Of a stretch of 64,000 nucleotides of DNA, positions 62,314 through 64,000 are shown piece after piece. Position 1 is the first letter of the stretch; each line of letters opens with the position of its first letter. The DNA is from Microbacterium hibisci (GTDB lineage: Bacteria; Actinomycetota; Actinomycetes; Actinomycetales; Microbacteriaceae). Position numbers and translations under genes: made by a program. The stretch is from NCBI RefSeq assembly GCF_015278255.1, contig NZ_JADIJC010000003.1:248001-312000 (forward strand). Reading direction: 5' to 3'. A model generated the notes under the pieces. That model searched no databases. It saw nothing but the letters and a program-made list of their open reading frames with translations, and was not told where the DNA came from.

Positions 62314-64000
62314 TCAGGCGCGCTGCAGCCGGTAGCGCAGCGCGGCGAGCTCAGCCCACAGCGGGGCGGGAACGCGTCCTTCGAAGGTGCGGTAGAACTC
62401 CTCCGTGAGATCGGCCTCGCGCAGCCACAGCTGCGGGTCCACCGCGAAGAGCTCGTCGAGATCCGCCTGCGACACCTCGATGCCGTCGAGGTCGAGATCC
62501 TCGGACTTCGGCAGGCGGCCGATCGGGCTGTCGACCGCGCCGACCTCGCCCTCGATGCGGCGGATGATCCAGTCGATGACCCGCGAGTTGTCGCCGAAGC
62601 CCGGCCACAGGAAGCGGCCGTCGGCGCCCTTGCGGAACCAGTTGACCTGGAAGACGCGCGGGGCGCGGTCGAACCGCAGCTTCTGGCCGACCTTCAGCCA
62701 GTGGCCGAAGTAGTCCGCCATGTTGTAGCCGCAGAACGGGAGCATCGCGAACGGGTCGCGGCGCAGCTCGCCGACCGTGCCCTCCTGGGCGGCGGTCTTC
62801 TCGGACGAGATGTTGGATCCCATGAAGACGCCGTGGGTCCAGTCGGTGGCCTCGACGACCAGCGGCACGTTGGTGGCGCGGCGCCCGCCGAAGAGGATCG
62901 CGTCCAGCGGCACGCCCTGCGGGGCGTCCCAGTCGTCGGCGATCTGCGGGCACTGGGCCGCGGCGACGGTGAAGCGCGAGTTCGGGTGGGCGGCGGGACG
63001 ACCGGATGCCGGCGTCCACGGCTTGCCCTCCCAGTCGGTGAGCTCTGCCGGCGGCTCGTCGGTGAGGCCTTCCCACCACACGTCACCGTCGGCGCGCAGC
63101 GCGACGTTGGTGAAGATCGTGTTGCCCCACAGCGTCTCGACAGCGGTGACGTTGGTGGACTGGCCGGTGCCGGGAGCGACGCCGAAGAAGCCCGCCTCGG
63201 GGTTGATGGCCCAGAGGCGGCCGTCCTCGCCCGGACGCAGCCACGCGATGTCGTCGCCGAGGGTCTCGACGCGCCAGCCGGGGATCGTCGGGCGCAGCAT
63301 CGCGAGGTTCGTCTTGCCGCAGGCCGACGGGAACGCCGCCGCCAGGTGGTACGCCCGGCCGGCCGGGTCGATCACGCGGATGAGGAGCATGTGCTCGGCC
63401 AGCCAGCCCTCGTTGCGACCGATGACCGAGGCGATGCGGAGGGCGAAGCACTTCTTGGCGAGGATCGCGTTGCCGCCGTACCCCGAGCCGAACGACCACA
63501 CCTCGAGAGTGTCGGGGAAGTGCACGATGTACTTCTCGTCGTTGCACGGCCACGCGACATCCTGCTCGCCGGGCTGCAGCGGGGCGCCGACCGAGTGCAC
63601 CGTCTTCACCCACGGTGCACCGGCCGCGATCTCGCGCAGCACCTCGGTGCCGACACGGGTCATGATGCCGATCGACGCGACGGCGTACGCGCTGTCGGTC
63701 ACCTGCACGCCGATGTGCGACAGGGGTCCGCCGACCGCACCCATCGAGAACGGCACGACGTACATCGTGCGGCCCTTCATCGAACCCTCGAACAGCGGCG
63801 TGATCGTCGCGCGGATCTCGTCGGGGGCGACCCAGTTGTTGGTGGGACCGGCGTCCTCCTCGCGCTCGGACGCGATAAAGGTGCGGGCCTCGGTGCGCGC
63901 GACGTCGCTGGGGTGCGAGCGCGCCAGGTACGAGCCGGGTCGCCACTCGGGGTTGAGCTTGATGAGCTTGCCCTCGTCGACCATCTCGCGCAGCAGTGCG
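62314..64000 (-). CDS. pckG: phosphoenolpyruvate carboxykinase (GTP), 5'-truncated by the window edge
   Basis: At least 562 residues are present; the start lies beyond 64000 (the frame is open to the edge, with ALLRE before the visible MVDEGK). GTP-type features: [36 protein letters not shown], the kinase loop [13 protein letters not shown] with the reactive cysteine, and [48 protein letters not shown] closes the fold. It converts oxaloacetate and GTP to PEP and CO2 for gluconeogenesis, the entry point for growth on organic acids. Convergent with the ABC exporter gene. Confidence 0.95.
   Translation of the reverse strand, partial: ALLREMVDEGKLIKLNPEWRPGSYLARSHPSDVARTEARTFIASEREEDAGPTNNWVAPDEIRATITPLFEGSMKGRTMYVVPFSMGAVGGPLSHIGVQVTDSAYAVASIGIMTRVGTEVLREIAAGAPWVKTVHSVGAPLQPGEQDVAWPCNDEKYIVHFPDTLEVWSFGSGYGGNAILAKKCFALRIASVIGRNEGWLAEHMLLIRVIDPAGRAYHLAAAFPSACGKTNLAMLRPTIPGWRVETLGDDIAWLRPGEDGRLWAINPEAGFFGVAPGTGQSTNVTAVETLWGNTIFTNVALRADGDVWWEGLTDEPPAELTDWEGKPWTPASGRPAAHPNSRFTVAAAQCPQIADDWDAPQGVPLDAILFGGRRATNVPLVVEATDWTHGVFMGSNISSEKTAAQEGTVGELRRDPFAMLPFCGYNMADYFGHWLKVGQKLRFDRAPRVFQVNWFRKGADGRFLWPGFGDNSRVIDWIIRRIEGEVGAVDSPIGRLPKSEDLDLDGIEVSQADLDELFAVDPQLWLREADLTEEFYRTFEGRVPAPLWAELAALRYRLQRA

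Overview
The window is a contiguous piece of a high-GC (about 70% G+C) actinobacterial chromosome. Gene content, codon use, the GTP-type PEP carboxykinase, the actinobacterial acyl-CoA carboxylase alpha chain and the SdhCDAB order suggest Microbacteriaceae, most likely Microbacterium or a close relative. That placement is an inference from remembered family features. I see no rRNA or tRNA genes, no CRISPR array, no prophage and no insertion sequence with a transposase.

Layout. 1-4.6 kb: a two-component system (response regulator, sensor kinase, partial membrane protein), a TRAM-domain RNA methyltransferase and a Maf pyrophosphatase. 4.7-14.1 kb: biotin-dependent carboxylase alpha chain, a small unknown gene between palindromic repeats, an LpdA-like quinone reductase, purine nucleoside phosphorylase coupled to a phosphohexomutase, an MFS exporter behind a strong palindromic operator, and a GNAT. 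14.1-21.9 kb: a self-contained mannitol PTS locus (divergent PRD regulator; orphan EIIB-like protein, HPr, Enzyme I, EIICB, EIIA, mannitol-1-P dehydrogenase). 21.9-27.2 kb: a membrane-anchored hydrolase, a TauE-type permease, and an operon of flavin monooxygenase, BASS transporter and SDR. 27.2-35.6 kb (minus): nucleoside uptake and salvage (BMP lipoprotein, double ATPase, two permeases, cytidine deaminase, thymidine phosphorylase, adenosine deaminase). 35.8-40.7 kb: ManC and SdhCDAB. 40.7-50.8 kb: YihY, Xth, TrpS, a DUF559-type nuclease framed by repeats, a GNAT, an Fpg/Nei glycosylase, GlpK and GlpD. 50.9-54.7 kb: an FMN riboswitch and ribD-ribE-ribBA-ribH. 54.8-64 kb: a small membrane protein, an MHS-family transporter, a DrrAB-like ABC exporter, a small HTH regulator with a double operator, a fused ABC exporter and 5'-truncated PEPCK.

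Three patterns run through the window. (1) GGATGCC and its complement occur about 100 times by hand count, with no strand bias, against roughly 15 expected. The motif sits singly inside genes, where it uses disfavoured codons, and as inverted pairs forming most of the terminators, which is the layout of DNA-uptake sequences or HIP1. (2) Many start codons have a TANNNT -10 box ending 6-8 nt upstream and no Shine-Dalgarno sequence, so leaderless mRNAs look common. (3) Between 42.1 and 49.0 kb four intergenic spaces carry local tandem duplications of different period, and the DUF559 gene there is bracketed by inverted repeats.
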